A DNA stretch of 52,633 nucleotides, taken from NCBI GenBank assembly GCA_944323575.1, contig CALUTB010000006.1, positions 1 to 52,633 on the forward strand. Direction: 5' to 3'. The position numbers and the translations under genes were made by a program. Below, in pieces: positions 26,816-36,114 of the stretch. The notes below the pieces were generated by a model. The model was not told the DNA's origin. It worked only from the letters and a program-made list of their open reading frames with translations, and searched no databases. Position 1 is the stretch's first letter, and each line of letters begins with the position of its first letter. The stretch is from an uncultured Mailhella sp. GTDB taxonomy: Bacteria > Desulfobacterota > Desulfovibrionia > Desulfovibrionales > Desulfovibrionaceae.

Positions 26816-26988
26816 ACAAAGCGGAACGTGACGCCGTCTCCGTCTGCCCGTCCGCCACGGGCACACAAGCTGTGACGATCCATGCGTATGGCGATCCGGC
26901 ACGACCTGCGTTCCGGAAACATGTTTCAAATCGCGAACAGGAGAGAATGGATTCTCTCTCGACCAAAGACTCCGCCAGAGGAGGAAGT

Positions 26989-28308
26989 ATGTCCATTTTT
27001 GAAAAGAATCAGGCACTTGCTCAGCTGTTTGAACAGCATAAGGCCCGACTGTGCGAGGAAGAGGGGCTGACAGAGGAGGAAATCCGCTCCGCCATCGAAG
27101 CCGGCACCATGGTGCTGCTGGGCAACCCGAACCATAAGAATGTGCGTCCCATTCTCGTGGGCCAGCCCGCCAGAGTGAAAGTCAACGCCAATATCGGCAC
27201 CTCGCCCTTCCACTGCAGCGTGAAGGGGGAACTGCGCAAGCTGAAGATCGCCCTGGATGCCGGTGCCGACACGGTCATGGATCTGTCCATTGCCGGAGAT
27301 CTCGATGCCATCCGCATGCAGATGCTGGAAGGCTGTTCCGCCCCGCTCGGCACCGTCCCCATGTACGGCGTGGCGCAGATCTACATCGACCGTGGAGAGG
27401 ATCCGGCCACCATCGACCCGGAAGTCATCTTCGCCGATGTGGAGAAGCAGGCCGAACAGGGCGTGGACTTCATGACGCTGCACTGCGGACTCACACGGCA
27501 GGGCGCGGAATGGGGAGCCCGGGGCGGCCGCGTCATGGGCATCGTTTCCCGAGGCGGCAGCATTCTTTCCCGCTGGATGCTGCGCAACGACAAGGAAAAT
27601 CCCCTGCTGACCGAATTTGACCGCATTCTCGACATCGCTCTGCGCTACAATGTCACGCTGTCGCTGGGTGATGGTCTGCGTCCCGGATCCAACAGCGATT
27701 CCGGTGACGCCGCCCAGTGGATGGAGGTCATCATGCTCGGACAGCTTGCCAGACGCGGTCTTGAAAAAGGCGTCCAGTGCATGATCGAAGGTCCGGGACA
27801 TGTCAGCCTGAACGAAGTGGAAGCGCAGATTGTCGGCATCAAGAAGCTGACCCACGGTGCTCCCCTGTACGTGCTCGGACCGCTCGTGACCGACACGACT
27901 CCCGGCTATGACCATATCGCCGGCGCCATCGGCGGCGCACTGGCCGTGCAGGCCGGTGTGGACTTTCTCTGCTACCTCACCCCTGCGGAGCATCTGACGC
28001 TGCCCGACGAAGACGACGTGAAGCAGGGCGTCATGGCCTCCAGAGTGGCCGCGCAGGCCGGCGAAAACGCCCTGGGCACTCCGCGCGCCAGAGCCCGCGA
28101 GGCCAAGATGTCCAAAGCCCGCATGGAACTGGACTGGGAGTCTATGCGCGAAGCCGCCATCGATCCCGAACTCGTCGACAAGCGCCGCGAGCCCCACAAG
28201 AACGAGGAGGCATGTGCCATGTGCGGCAACTTCTGTGCCGTGCGCATGATGCGCGAAGGCAATCCAGCGGCTTCCATTCCGAACTACTGCCATCACCACA
28301 AAGCCTAG
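26989..28308 (+). CDS. thiC: Phosphomethylpyrimidine synthase ThiC (or BzaF-type paralogue)
   Basis: Radical SAM enzyme converting AIR to the HMP-phosphate pyrimidine of thiamine; 439 residues, start after AGAGGAGGAAGT. Family blocks: VKVNANIGTSPFHC, AGADTVMDLSIAGDLDAIR, GCSAPLGTVPMYG, DFMTLHCG, SLGDGLRPGS, CMIEGPGHVSLNE. The C-terminal cluster cysteines are C409, C412, C416 (CAMCGNFC), spaced C-x2-C-x3-C where E. coli ThiC has C-x2-C-x4-C. The closely related BzaF makes 5-hydroxybenzimidazole for cobamides, and sequence alone does not separate them firmly. No TPP riboswitch is recognised in the leader. Confidence 0.88.
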   Translation: MSIFEKNQALAQLFEQHKARLCEEEGLTEEEIRSAIEAGTMVLLGNPNHKNVRPILVGQPARVKVNANIGTSPFHCSVKGELRKLKIALDAGADTVMDLSIAGDLDAIRMQMLEGCSAPLGTVPMYGVAQIYIDRGEDPATIDPEVIFADVEKQAEQGVDFMTLHCGLTRQGAEWGARGGRVMGIVSRGGSILSRWMLRNDKENPLLTEFDRILDIALRYNVTLSLGDGLRPGSNSDSGDAAQWMEVIMLGQLARRGLEKGVQCMIEGPGHVSLNEVEAQIVGIKKLTHGAPLYVLGPLVTDTTPGYDHIAGAIGGALAVQAGVDFLCYLTPAEHLTLPDEDDVKQGVMASRVAAQAGENALGTPRARAREAKMSKARMELDWESMREAAIDPELVDKRREPHKNEEACAMCGNFCAVRMMREGNPAASIPNYCHHHKA

Positions 28309-28315
28309 AACATCC

Positions 28316-28366
28316 GGCGTCCGTCCGGCGGACGCCGTTCTTTCCGCCGGAGCATGGTTCCGGCGG
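28316..28366 (+). terminator. Two GC-rich hairpins after thiC
   Basis: GGCGTCCG (28316-28323) with CGGACGCC (28329-28336), followed by GTTCTTT, then CCGCCGGA (28344-28351) with TCCGGCGG (28359-28366). The first resembles a weak terminator; both lie in the 71-base gap before the next gene. Confidence 0.5.
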
Positions 28367-28379
28367 ACGGACCTCAGCC

Positions 28380-29009
28380 ATGCGCAATACGGCCTTCCTA
28401 CTGCTTCTGCTGATGCTGATGATGCCGCTGCAGGGCATCGTTCCTGCCGCCGGGGCCTCTGCATCGCACGGCGAACCTCTGTCCGCACGCCAGGCTTTCG
28501 CGCTCATCCCCACGGAAATCTTTGAAAACACCAGTCTTCCGCTGAGCGATGAAGAAAAACTTCAGCTGGCGGAACAAGGCGTCAGCGCACACTGGAGCCT
28601 GGCCGAAGACGACTTCGATACCCTGCGTTTCGTCCCCGTCGACGGTTCAGCCGACGTCCGTCTTCGTATGTTCCGTTCAGGACGCGGGGCCGTGGCGGCC
28701 TTCCGCACAGAAGATGATGACGGCGTATGCCTTTCGGAACTGTGGTTCATCAGTTCCAGCGGTCATGCCGCGCCGCTTCCCCTGCCGCCGGAGCCGGACC
28801 CCGAAGACTTCTTTCGCCCCGACCGGGATCTTCCTGGTCGACTGTCCTCCAGCTGCACCTACTGCGTCTTCGACAGGGGACTGGAAGTGCTGCCGAGTTT
28901 TTTCTCCGACGGCTTTCCCTGCAGTCTTGATCCGGACAACGCCGTCTACTACCTCTGGAACGGTCGAAAATTCGTCAAGGAAGTCAAAAAAATCCGGATT
29001 GAGCCGTAA
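28380..29009 (+). CDS. Secreted protein of unknown function
   Basis: A 209-residue protein with a clear signal peptide (MRNTAFLLLLLMLMMPLQGIVPAAGASA), predicted periplasmic. I do not recognise the family. The mature part has a charged N-terminal helix (ARQAFALIPTEIFENTSLPLSDEEKLQLAEQG), beta-rich central portion and four cysteines, including C-x2-C in SSCTYCVFD, that could form disulfides. It ends with a WNGRKFVKEVKKIRIEP tail. Same direction as thiC but with hairpins between; convergent with argB. Confidence 0.75.
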   Translation: MRNTAFLLLLLMLMMPLQGIVPAAGASASHGEPLSARQAFALIPTEIFENTSLPLSDEEKLQLAEQGVSAHWSLAEDDFDTLRFVPVDGSADVRLRMFRSGRGAVAAFRTEDDDGVCLSELWFISSSGHAAPLPLPPEPDPEDFFRPDRDLPGRLSSSCTYCVFDRGLEVLPSFFSDGFPCSLDPDNAVYYLWNGRKFVKEVKKIRIEP

Positions 29010-29105
29010 CGGAAACGCATCGTTCCATGCGCTTTCGCGTCCGTGGACGATCCCTTCCGCCCGTCCGGGACAGGGCAATGAGGCGAAAATAAAAACACGG
29101 ACATG

Positions 29106-29130
29106 AAAAAAGCGGCCGAAGCCGCCTTTT
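29106..29130 (-). terminator. Terminator after argB
   Basis: GCGGC (29112-29116) pairs with GCCGC (29121-29125) around CGAA, flanked by A6 on one side and T5 on the other; T-run follows on the minus strand, 18 bases after the argB stop. Confidence 0.8.
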
Positions 29131-29147
29131 TCGATAACCGGTCGCTC

Positions 29148-30050
29148 TTATTTCACTATGGCTGTGCCGATGCCCTGATCGGTAAGAAGTTCCAGCAGAA
29201 GACAGTTCTCCACCCTGCCGTCCACAATGGTGACTTTGTCCACTCCCTGCTGCAGCGCATCCAGACAGCAGTTGATCTTGGGAATCATGCCGCCGCTCAG
29301 TGTGCCGTCCGCCAGCAGACGCCGGGCTTCCGCCGTGTCGATATGTTCAATGAGACGGCCTTCCTTGTCCAGAATGCCGGCCACGTCGGTCAGCATGAGC
29401 AGACGCCGGGCCTTGAGTGCTCCGGACACGGCTCCGGCCACGGAATCGGCATTGATGTTGTACGTATTGCCTTCGGCATCCACGCCCACGGGCGCAATGA
29501 CGGGAACGAAGTCGTCATGAATGAGCGAACGGAGCAGCTGAACGTTCACGGCAGTGACTTCCCCGACGTTGCCGAGATCAATGATTTCCGGCGGCTGTTC
29601 CTCCCCGTGACTGATGGTCATGGCGAGCTTGCGGGCTTCAAGCAACATGCCGTCCTTGCCGGAAAGTCCCACGGCGCGCGCTCCCGTCCTGTTGATGAGA
29701 TTCACCACGCTCTTGTTCACGGAACCGACCAGCACCATTTCCACCACATCCATGGTTGCCTTGTCGGTCACGCGATGTCCCTGACGGAATTCCGACTTGA
29801 TCTCCAGCTTGCTCAGCATCTGATTGATCTGCGGACCGCCGCCGTGAACCACCACAGGATGTATGCCCACAAGTTTGAGCAGACTGATGTTGCGGGCAAA
29901 TGCAAGCTTGAGGCTTTCATCCGTCATGGCATGACCGCCGTACTTTATGACGACGGTTTCTCCATGATATTCCCGCAGATAGGGAAGACTCTCGATCAGT
30001 ATTCTCGATTGCAGCCGGGCCTGCTCCACCGGATCGGACATAACGGCCAT
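29148..30050 (-). CDS. argB: Acetylglutamate kinase
   Basis: Phosphorylates N-acetylglutamate, second step of arginine synthesis; 300 residues. Amino-acid-kinase motifs: [58 protein letters not shown]. The N-terminal extension before VVIKYGG (about 33 residues) is the kind that mediates hexamer formation and arginine inhibition in feedback-sensitive enzymes, so feedback regulation is likely. Isolated from argC; divergent from yajC. Confidence 0.96.
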   Translation of the reverse strand: MAVMSDPVEQARLQSRILIESLPYLREYHGETVVIKYGGHAMTDESLKLAFARNISLLKLVGIHPVVVHGGGPQINQMLSKLEIKSEFRQGHRVTDKATMDVVEMVLVGSVNKSVVNLINRTGARAVGLSGKDGMLLEARKLAMTISHGEEQPPEIIDLGNVGEVTAVNVQLLRSLIHDDFVPVIAPVGVDAEGNTYNINADSVAGAVSGALKARRLLMLTDVAGILDKEGRLIEHIDTAEARRLLADGTLSGGMIPKINCCLDALQQGVDKVTIVDGRVENCLLLELLTDQGIGTAIVK

Positions 30051-30345
30051 GTATTATGCTCCTTCCGCCGGGAATATCCCGGCCTCTCTGTTTTGATGGA
30101 ATGCGGGGCGTGCCCGCACGCATCCGCCGACGGCGGACGACGGACCGTCCGGAACAAAACGGCTCTCGCGACATAGTTCCCGCAATCGACATGAATGTCC
30201 AGCCCTTTTCCTCTGCGTCGCCGAACAAAAAAAATCTCTTCCGCCGCGGACTCGCGCTTAACCCATTGCGTAAAAAGGCGCAACAGGTTAATAAGGAGGG
30301 GCAGTGACGCGGACAACTTTCCGCAAAATCAATTCTGGAGAATCT
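30051..30345. other. Divergent argB / yajC intergenic region
   Basis: About 295 bases with no gene. It must hold both promoters; I cannot fix either with confidence. A7-8 tract around 30229-30236 and a hairpin at 30258-30291 precede a strong Shine-Dalgarno, TAAGGAGGGG (30292-30301), which serves an in-frame GTG at 30304. Confidence 0.5.
30258..30291 (+). promoter_or_regulatory. Leader hairpin before yajC
   Basis: TTAACC (30258-30263) pairs with GGTTAA (30286-30291) and TTGCG (30266-30270) with CGCAA (30279-30283) around TAAAAAGG, a two-part stem with one symmetrical CA/CA bulge. It lies directly before the AAGGAGG. Possibly a structure controlling entry to the yajC-secDF operon. Confidence 0.4.
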
Positions 30346-30708
30346 ATGTTCACTTCCATCGCCTACGCCGCCGGCAACGCGGGCGGCGCCGCTCAGAGTG
30401 GCCCCATGGGAGCTTTTGCTTCCCTCGTACCTCTCATCCTCATGTTCGCCGTGTTCTATTTCCTGCTGATCCGCCCCCAGCAGAAGCGCAACAAGGAACA
30501 CAAGGCCATGCTTGAAGCCTTGGGCAAAGGCTCCTACGTCATCACCTCCGGCGGCCTCCTCGGCCGTATCGTCGACCTTGAAGGCGACATCCTGGTGATC
30601 GATCTCGGTGAAACCAAGGTCCGTATGCCCCGCGGCTTCGTGAGCGGCACCTATGACCCGAAGGCCATGAACAAGGCCGCCGATACGGCGCCTGCTGAAA
30701 ACAAGTAA
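30346..30708 (+). CDS. yajC: Preprotein translocase subunit YajC
   Basis: Small membrane partner of SecDF in protein export; 120 residues. One transmembrane helix (LVPLILMFAVFYFLLIRPQQKR) followed by the family's cytoplasmic domain (GSYVITSGGLLGRIVDLEGDILVIDLG). The ATG at 30346 has CTGGAG upstream; an in-frame GTG at 30304 has a better Shine-Dalgarno and would add 14 residues (MTRTTFRKINSGES). YajC normally begins near the helix, so the ATG is preferred, but both may be used. First gene of yajC-secD-secF. Confidence 0.95.
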   Translation: MFTSIAYAAGNAGGAAQSGPMGAFASLVPLILMFAVFYFLLIRPQQKRNKEHKAMLEALGKGSYVITSGGLLGRIVDLEGDILVIDLGETKVRMPRGFVSGTYDPKAMNKAADTAPAENK

Positions 30709-30735
30709 CACACCGTTTTCGTTGTTCTTTCGTTT

Positions 30736-30766
30736 CCACGCCCCCTCCTTTTCCGAGGAGGCGTGG
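30736..30766 (+). terminator. Stem-loop between yajC and secD
   Basis: CCACGCC and its C/T-rich extension pair with GAGGAGGCGTGG across TTTTCC. Only a short T-run (TTT after AAC) follows. It may lower read-through from yajC into secD or protect the yajC message. Confidence 0.4.
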
Positions 30767-30830
30767 AACTTTGTGTCATGTTCAGACATAAGGCCTTCCG
30801 ACCTTATCATCGTTTTTTAAGGATACAGCC

Positions 30831-32411
30831 ATGAAAGCTCTGCGTTTGCGCCTGGCCATCTCATTCATTGTGCTGCTCGTGGTGCTTGCGTATGCCCTGC
30901 CCAACATCCCCGCCATCGGCAACTCGCCTCTGGGTGCGCTCATGCAGGACCGTATCAGTCTCGGACTGGACCTCAAAGGCGGCATGAACCTCACGCTGGG
31001 CGTGGATGTGGAAAAAGCCGTGCAAAATACGCTCTCCGTGACCGGTCAGGATATCCGTGACCGGGCCGAGCAGGAAAAAATCACCGTCATGAAGCCCCGC
31101 ATCAATGCCGAAGGTCTGCTGGAAATCACGCTTCCCCGGGCCGAACAGGCCAGCGCCTTCGAATCCATGATCGGCAAGTGGTTCACGACGCTTCATCAGG
31201 TCAGCGCCGAAAACGCCGCCACGGGACGAGTCTATACCTTCGAGCTTTCTCCCGAAGCCCGCACGCAGACGGAAGACATGACCATGGAGCAGGTCGTGCG
31301 CACCATCCGCAACCGTATAGATCAGTTCGGCGTGGCCGAGCCTGATATCCGCAAGCAGTCAGACAATCAGGTTCAGGTTCAGCTTCCCGGCATGACCGAC
31401 GCAGAGCGCGCCATACAGATCATCGGACAGACCGCCCATCTGGAATTCCACCTCGTGCGCGACGACGTGGATCCTTCCGCCATCATGCTGCCCGCAGGAA
31501 CAGCGCGGTATCCCCTCATCGTCAAGGGCCCGCATGGGGAACAGAGCGAAAGCTCCATCGTGCTCGACACCGAATCGCTCATGGGCGGCGAGGACATCAC
31601 CAACGCCCGCCCGGCCTTCAATGAATACGGACAGGCCTATGTCGCCCTGGAATTCAACAGCAGAGGCGCCTCCAACTTCGAACGCATCACCGGCGAACAC
31701 ATCAAAAAGCGCATGGCCATCGTCCTGGACGGCAAGGTTTATTCCGCACCCGTCATTCAGGACCGCATCGCCGGCGGCAAGGCCTCCATCACCGGCAGCT
31801 TTACCACCGAAGAGGCACAGGATCTCGCCATCGTGCTGCGCGCAGGCTCCCTGCCCACCCCGGTCTCCATTCTGGAAGAGCGCACCGTAGGTCCGTCCCT
31901 CGGCAAGGAATCAATCAGCAGCGGCATCAAGGCTTCTCTCGTGGGCGCCGCAGCCGTCGTGCTCGTCATGCCCCTCTACTACGGGCTGTCCGGTCTCGTA
32001 GCAGACATCATGCTCTGCTTCACCATCACCATCCTTCTGGCCGGCATGACGCTTTTCGGCGCCACTCTCACTCTGCCCGGCATTGCGGGCATCGTGCTCA
32101 CCATCGGCATGTCGGTGGACGCCAACGTTCTTATCTTCGAGCGCATCAGAGAAGAACTCAAGGCCGGAATGACGACGCTGGCAGCCGTAAATGCAGGTTT
32201 CAGCCGGGCCAGCATCTCCATCATCGACTCGAACCTGACCACGCTCATCACCGCAGCCATTCTGTACCAGTTCGGTACGGGTCCCGTCCGCGGATTCGCC
32301 GTCACCCTGTCGCTGGGCATTCTGGCATCCATGTTTACCGCGGTCTTCGTTTCACGAGCCGTCTTTGAAGCATGGGTATCCCGTTCCAGCAGCCAGAAAA
32401 TCAGCATCTAG
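30831..32411 (+). CDS. secD: Protein translocase subunit SecD
   Basis: Proton-driven partner of SecYEG that pulls proteins across the inner membrane; 526 residues. First helix LAISFIVLLVVLAYALPNIP, motif LGLDLKGGMNLTLGVD, large periplasmic domain (NRIDQFGVAEPDI, QVQVQLPGM), then the five-helix RND block with GIAGIVLTIGMSVDANVLIFERIREEL. AAGGA upstream of the ATG. Followed 18 bases later by secF. Confidence 0.97.
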   Translation: MKALRLRLAISFIVLLVVLAYALPNIPAIGNSPLGALMQDRISLGLDLKGGMNLTLGVDVEKAVQNTLSVTGQDIRDRAEQEKITVMKPRINAEGLLEITLPRAEQASAFESMIGKWFTTLHQVSAENAATGRVYTFELSPEARTQTEDMTMEQVVRTIRNRIDQFGVAEPDIRKQSDNQVQVQLPGMTDAERAIQIIGQTAHLEFHLVRDDVDPSAIMLPAGTARYPLIVKGPHGEQSESSIVLDTESLMGGEDITNARPAFNEYGQAYVALEFNSRGASNFERITGEHIKKRMAIVLDGKVYSAPVIQDRIAGGKASITGSFTTEEAQDLAIVLRAGSLPTPVSILEERTVGPSLGKESISSGIKASLVGAAAVVLVMPLYYGLSGLVADIMLCFTITILLAGMTLFGATLTLPGIAGIVLTIGMSVDANVLIFERIREELKAGMTTLAAVNAGFSRASISIIDSNLTTLITAAILYQFGTGPVRGFAVTLSLGILASMFTAVFVSRAVFEAWVSRSSSQKISI

Positions 32412-32429
32412 GATAAAAAGGGCATTTTC

Positions 32430-33545
32430 ATGGCATTCGCACTTCTTTCCCGTCAGACCAACATAGATTTCGTCGGTTTCCGCCGTTTTGCCTACAGCAT
32501 TTCCGGCTTCTTCATCATTCTGGGACTGATCACCATCTTCTGGAACGGCGGCCTGCGTTACGGCGTGGACTTCGCCGGCGGCGTCATGGTGCAGGTCCAG
32601 TTCGAACAGCCCATTCCCGACGAGCAGGTAAAGACAGCCCTGCAGAACGTGGATCTGCCCGGACTCACCGTTCAGCAGGTCGATACCGAGGATCGTGACT
32701 ATCTGCTGCGCTTTTCCATGCCCGCCGCCGAAAATCAGGACCTGAGAGAACAGGTTTCCTCTGCTCTCAAAAACAGCATTCCCGACAACCCTTCCAGTAT
32801 TCAGCGTCTGGAATCCGTCGGTCCCAAGGTCGGCAACGATCTGCGCAACATGGCCATTGAAGCGCTGTTCTACGCGGTTCTGCTCATCACCGTCTACATC
32901 TCCGGACGATTCGAATACAGCTGGTTTATGGCCGGCACCATGGCTCTCGTGCTCTGGGCCGCCGTGTACGGCGCTTCCTATCTCGGATTCAACCGGCTCT
33001 GGGGCGTGGCCCTCGGCATGGTCATCACGCTGATCAGCTGCTGGAAGCTCAAGCTGAACTTCGCTCTCGGCGCCATTCTGGCGCTCATCCATGACGTCAT
33101 CGTCACGCTGGGACTGCTGACGCTGCTGGGCGTGGAAATAGACCTCAACGTCATCGCTGCTCTGCTTACGCTGGTCGGCTATTCCATCAACGACACCATC
33201 GTGGTCTATGACCGCATCCGCGAAAATCTGCGCGCCTTTCCTGCGAACGTGCAGAAAAAGCCTTCGATGGCAATCATCATCAACAAATCCGTCAACCAGA
33301 CGCTGTCGCGTACCATCATGACGTCGGCCACCACGCTGGTCGCCAGCCTTTCCCTGTACCTTCTCGGCGGCAACGTCATTCACGACTTTGCCCTGACCAT
33401 CACGCTCGGCATCGTCTTCGGTACGTTCTCCTCCATCTTCGTGGCCTCACCCATCCTCATCGCTTTCGGCGACGTGGATCTCTATCATGCCAAGGCCAGC
33501 AAAAAGGACGTCTACGAACTTCCCGGCGAACACGGCATCGTGTAG
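32430..33545 (+). CDS. secF: Protein translocase subunit SecF
   Basis: SecD partner; 371 residues, somewhat longer than the common 300-320 because of a C-terminal tail. Family motifs: INFVGFRR-like start (NIDFVGFRRFAYSISGF), YGVDFAGGVMVQVQFE, and the signature VGYSINDTIVVYDRIRENL, with conserved LSRTIMTSATTLVA. Six predicted helices. The last 30 residues (KASKKDVYELPGEHGIV) are a soluble tail. Ends the operon at a strong terminator. Confidence 0.97.
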   Translation: MAFALLSRQTNIDFVGFRRFAYSISGFFIILGLITIFWNGGLRYGVDFAGGVMVQVQFEQPIPDEQVKTALQNVDLPGLTVQQVDTEDRDYLLRFSMPAAENQDLREQVSSALKNSIPDNPSSIQRLESVGPKVGNDLRNMAIEALFYAVLLITVYISGRFEYSWFMAGTMALVLWAAVYGASYLGFNRLWGVALGMVITLISCWKLKLNFALGAILALIHDVIVTLGLLTLLGVEIDLNVIAALLTLVGYSINDTIVVYDRIRENLRAFPANVQKKPSMAIIINKSVNQTLSRTIMTSATTLVASLSLYLLGGNVIHDFALTITLGIVFGTFSSIFVASPILIAFGDVDLYHAKASKKDVYELPGEHGIV

Positions 33546-33565
33546 CCGCTGCGTCCGTCTCTGTG

Positions 33566-33604
33566 AAAAGCCGCCGTTTTCTTTCAGTGAAAACGGCGGC
33601 TTTT
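33566..33604 (+). terminator. Terminator of yajC-secD-secF
   Basis: Sixteen-pair perfect stem (33566-33581 with 33589-33604), seven-base loop, ending in TTTT. Twenty bases after the secF stop. Confidence 0.94.
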
Positions 33605-33715
33605 CTGTCACTATACCGGATTGTCCTGATGAGCGGGACCGGCTCTTCCGTCCCCGATCACTGAAAAAGGCGGCATTCCGGTTCAGCCATGCTCTGATGC
33701 TGAGTCATCTCCGTA

Positions 33716-34864
33716 TCAGTCAAGATACTCAGTCAGATCGCTGCGCAGGATATGGTCCAGCTCAGCCCGGTCGGAAGCCGGCGTTTCGGTGAAAAGGAAT
33801 CCGAACACCGGACCGGTGTGATAATCGATGCGCCGAAGCTCCATGACATTGTGGAAGGATGCACAGAGCCTGTCATAATTGAATACGTCGGAAGGCTTGA
33901 GACACGTCGGAGGATTCAGCACGATGAAGGAATAGATGTTGTCTTCCTTTCCCTTCAGCAGGCTGTCCCAGTCGGGACGGACATTGTGCAGGAAATAGTC
34001 GTAGGTGAGGAATCCGTAGGCATGCAGGGAAAGGTCGGTCAGACACCATCCGGCAAAGCGAAGAGGATTGGCCTCGATGGGAATGATTCTGCCTCCATCG
34101 ACACGCAGCTCAAGATGAATGGGCAGATTGCGGGCGCCCATTTTCTCATTCATGCGATTGAAAAAGTCCGTGAACGGCTGCAGGTGCTCACGAATGATGG
34201 AAGCTCCGGAGCAGTAGAGCCTGTCGCTCACGTCATCGGCCGAAGCAAACTCATGATGAAAAATGTTGACGATGACGGCTTTACCCTCGCCGTCATAGTA
34301 GAAGTCGACGGCGTATTCCTCTCCGCCGATGTACTGTTCGAGAATGAAGCGGGTATTGGCCACCACGCTCTCGTCGTACTCCTTTTTCCAGTCTCCGGAG
34401 TGCAGACGAATGTCCTCCAGAGCCTTCTTCCAGTCCTTTTCGTTAAATATGGTGTATACGCCCACGCTGAAAAAGCCCACGGAAGGCTTCAGCACAAAAG
34501 GAGTCTTCAGTCCGCTGAAATCGATGTCTTCCAGTTCGTCGACAGACACTTCACGGAAAAGAAAGTCCGGATATATGCTGGAAAGCATGCTGCGGAAGGC
34601 GGCCTTGTCCTTGCACAGGGCAATCCCCTTCTGAAGGCCCTGATCCGGAGCATGCCGGAGCACCCAGGAAAGAGAGTTCTCGCAGCTCGTGTAGATGCGG
34701 TCTCCCCGGGCGAGCAGCGCGTCGGCCTCCTCGTCTGAAACGAGGTTGAACGTGCCTTCGGGAGCCGCTGCCAGCGCCGCTTCGTTGCGGAGCACGGGTA
34801 CCCGGCTTTCGGCAAGATATTCCCGGAGTTCCCGGGACACATACTGCTTGTCAAGAATGATCAT
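33716..34864 (-). CDS. ATP-grasp domain protein of unknown substrate
   Basis: A 382-residue ATP-grasp ligase-like protein; such enzymes join a carboxylate to an amine or thiol through an acyl phosphate. Start [21 protein letters not shown] follows TGAGGT; the longer frame upstream overlaps the ABC gene. ATP-grasp features: [15 protein letters not shown] (phosphate-binding loop), [33 protein letters not shown], and metal/ATP loop [23 protein letters not shown]. Its start lies 11 bases after the ABC ATPase gene ends, so they are probably co-transcribed. The substrate is not evident; peptide or amino-acid ligation would fit the neighbour, but this is inference. Confidence 0.85.
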   Translation of the reverse strand: MIILDKQYVSRELREYLAESRVPVLRNEAALAAAPEGTFNLVSDEEADALLARGDRIYTSCENSLSWVLRHAPDQGLQKGIALCKDKAAFRSMLSSIYPDFLFREVSVDELEDIDFSGLKTPFVLKPSVGFFSVGVYTIFNEKDWKKALEDIRLHSGDWKKEYDESVVANTRFILEQYIGGEEYAVDFYYDGEGKAVIVNIFHHEFASADDVSDRLYCSGASIIREHLQPFTDFFNRMNEKMGARNLPIHLELRVDGGRIIPIEANPLRFAGWCLTDLSLHAYGFLTYDYFLHNVRPDWDSLLKGKEDNIYSFIVLNPPTCLKPSDVFNYDRLCASFHNVMELRRIDYHTGPVFGFLFTETPASDRAELDHILRSDLTEYLD

Positions 34865-34875
34865 GTTGATGGACC

Positions 34876-35847
34876 TCACAGAGGGAAGTGGCAGCGCACG
34901 GCATGCCCTTGAGTGATCTGGAGCAACGGAGGCTCCTGTTCCCGGCAGATTCTGCCGGCGCAGGGACAGCGCGGATGGAAGGCGCAGCCTGACGGTGGGG
35001 ACAGCGGACTCGGCATCTCTCCGGACAGCACGGAACCGCACCCGCGGCGGGAAGGATCGCGTGACGGCGCAGCCGCCATGAGCGCGGTCGTATACGGATG
35101 GGCGGCGTGAGAAAACAGTTCGTCACGGCCCGCAAGCTCCACCACGCGTCCGAGATACATGACGGCGATTCGCGTGCTCATGAAGCCGATCACACCGAGA
35201 TCATGAGAAATGAACAGATAGCCGAGGCCCATGTTCTCCTGCATGTCCTTCAGCAGATTCAGTACCTGGGCCTGTACCGAAGCATCCAGGGCCGACACCG
35301 GTTCATCGCATACCAGCGCCCCGGGACCGGCTATGATGGCCCGCGCCACAGCTATGCGCTGCCGCTGTCCTCCGGAAAACTCATGCGGATATCTGTCGAT
35401 GTGCTCAGGCTGAAGTCCGACCTGAACAAGAATCTCCCTCACCTTCTCACGATACTCGCTTCCTGAAAGCGCGTGACCCGCGGCCCGGGACGCCAGACGA
35501 AGCGGTTCGGCGATGCTCGCACCCACGCTCTGACGGGGATCCAGAGAGGAGAACGGATCCTGAAACACCATCTGTATAAGACCTGCTCGTTCAAGAGACG
35601 TCCATGCAGACAAAGTCTTTCCGGACAGAAAAATCTCTCCGGAAGAAGGCGGCAGCAGTCCCGTGACCATGCGCGCAAGCGTGGATTTTCCGCAGCCGGA
35701 TTCTCCCACCAGACCGAGCGTTTCCCCGGCAAGGAGCTGCAGGCTCACATCGTTCACCGCCTTTACGCTTGCCGGACGCGGATCGAACATTCCTCTTCTT
35801 ACCGAAAATTCCCGGCTGACATGTCTCAGCTCCAGCAATGCATCCAT
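34876..35847 (-). CDS. Oligopeptide/dipeptide ABC transporter ATP-binding protein (OppF/DppF type)
   Basis: Cytoplasmic ATPase of a peptide or nickel-type importer; 323 residues. Walker [10 protein letters not shown] (48-56), Q-loop [12 protein letters not shown], signature FSGGQRQR, Walker [13 protein letters not shown], switch histidine FISHDLG. The C-terminal oligopeptide extension [21 protein letters not shown] marks the OppD/F subfamily. No permease, binding protein or partner ATPase lies in the surrounding genes: upstream is divergent opgG, downstream the ATP-grasp gene. So either the rest is elsewhere or it serves another permease. Confidence 0.93.
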   Translation of the reverse strand: MDALLELRHVSREFSVRRGMFDPRPASVKAVNDVSLQLLAGETLGLVGESGCGKSTLARMVTGLLPPSSGEIFLSGKTLSAWTSLERAGLIQMVFQDPFSSLDPRQSVGASIAEPLRLASRAAGHALSGSEYREKVREILVQVGLQPEHIDRYPHEFSGGQRQRIAVARAIIAGPGALVCDEPVSALDASVQAQVLNLLKDMQENMGLGYLFISHDLGVIGFMSTRIAVMYLGRVVELAGRDELFSHAAHPYTTALMAAAPSRDPSRRGCGSVLSGEMPSPLSPPSGCAFHPRCPCAGRICREQEPPLLQITQGHAVRCHFPL

Positions 35848-35987
35848 ATGTTTTCCTGTTTCAAGATCTTGTAGGAACGGAATTTCCCGTCCGGCCAGAC
35901 ATCCTACCTTAGCCTTTCCCGTGCCGCAAGGGGATAAAATCTCTGGACATGGAGCCGTTCCGGCTTTAAGTAGGGGGGAAAGAAGAT

Positions 35988-36045
35988 AGATGCCGTGACA
36001 GGATGTCAGTCTTCCCCCGGGAAGTATGGGTCAGCCACGGCATCT
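35988..36045 (+). promoter_or_regulatory. Structured inverted repeat upstream of opgG
   Basis: AGATGCCGTG (35988-35997) pairs perfectly with CACGGCATCT (36036-36045); the 38-base interior holds a second hairpin, CTTCCCCCGGGAAG (36011-36024). It ends 70 bases before opgG and could be a structured leader. No known riboswitch class is recognised. Confidence 0.4.
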
Positions 36046-36114
36046 GTTACCATGTCTGTGCGACTGATTGACCGATAGATGACGAATCCCCCAATATTCA
36101 GGGAGTTACTTCAT

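Noticed and set aside
26816..26988. Possible TPP riboswitch before thiC
   Set aside because: I found neither the CTGAGA nor the ACCTGATCTGG-type conserved blocks; only a small GAGAGAA/TTCTCTC hairpin is visible.
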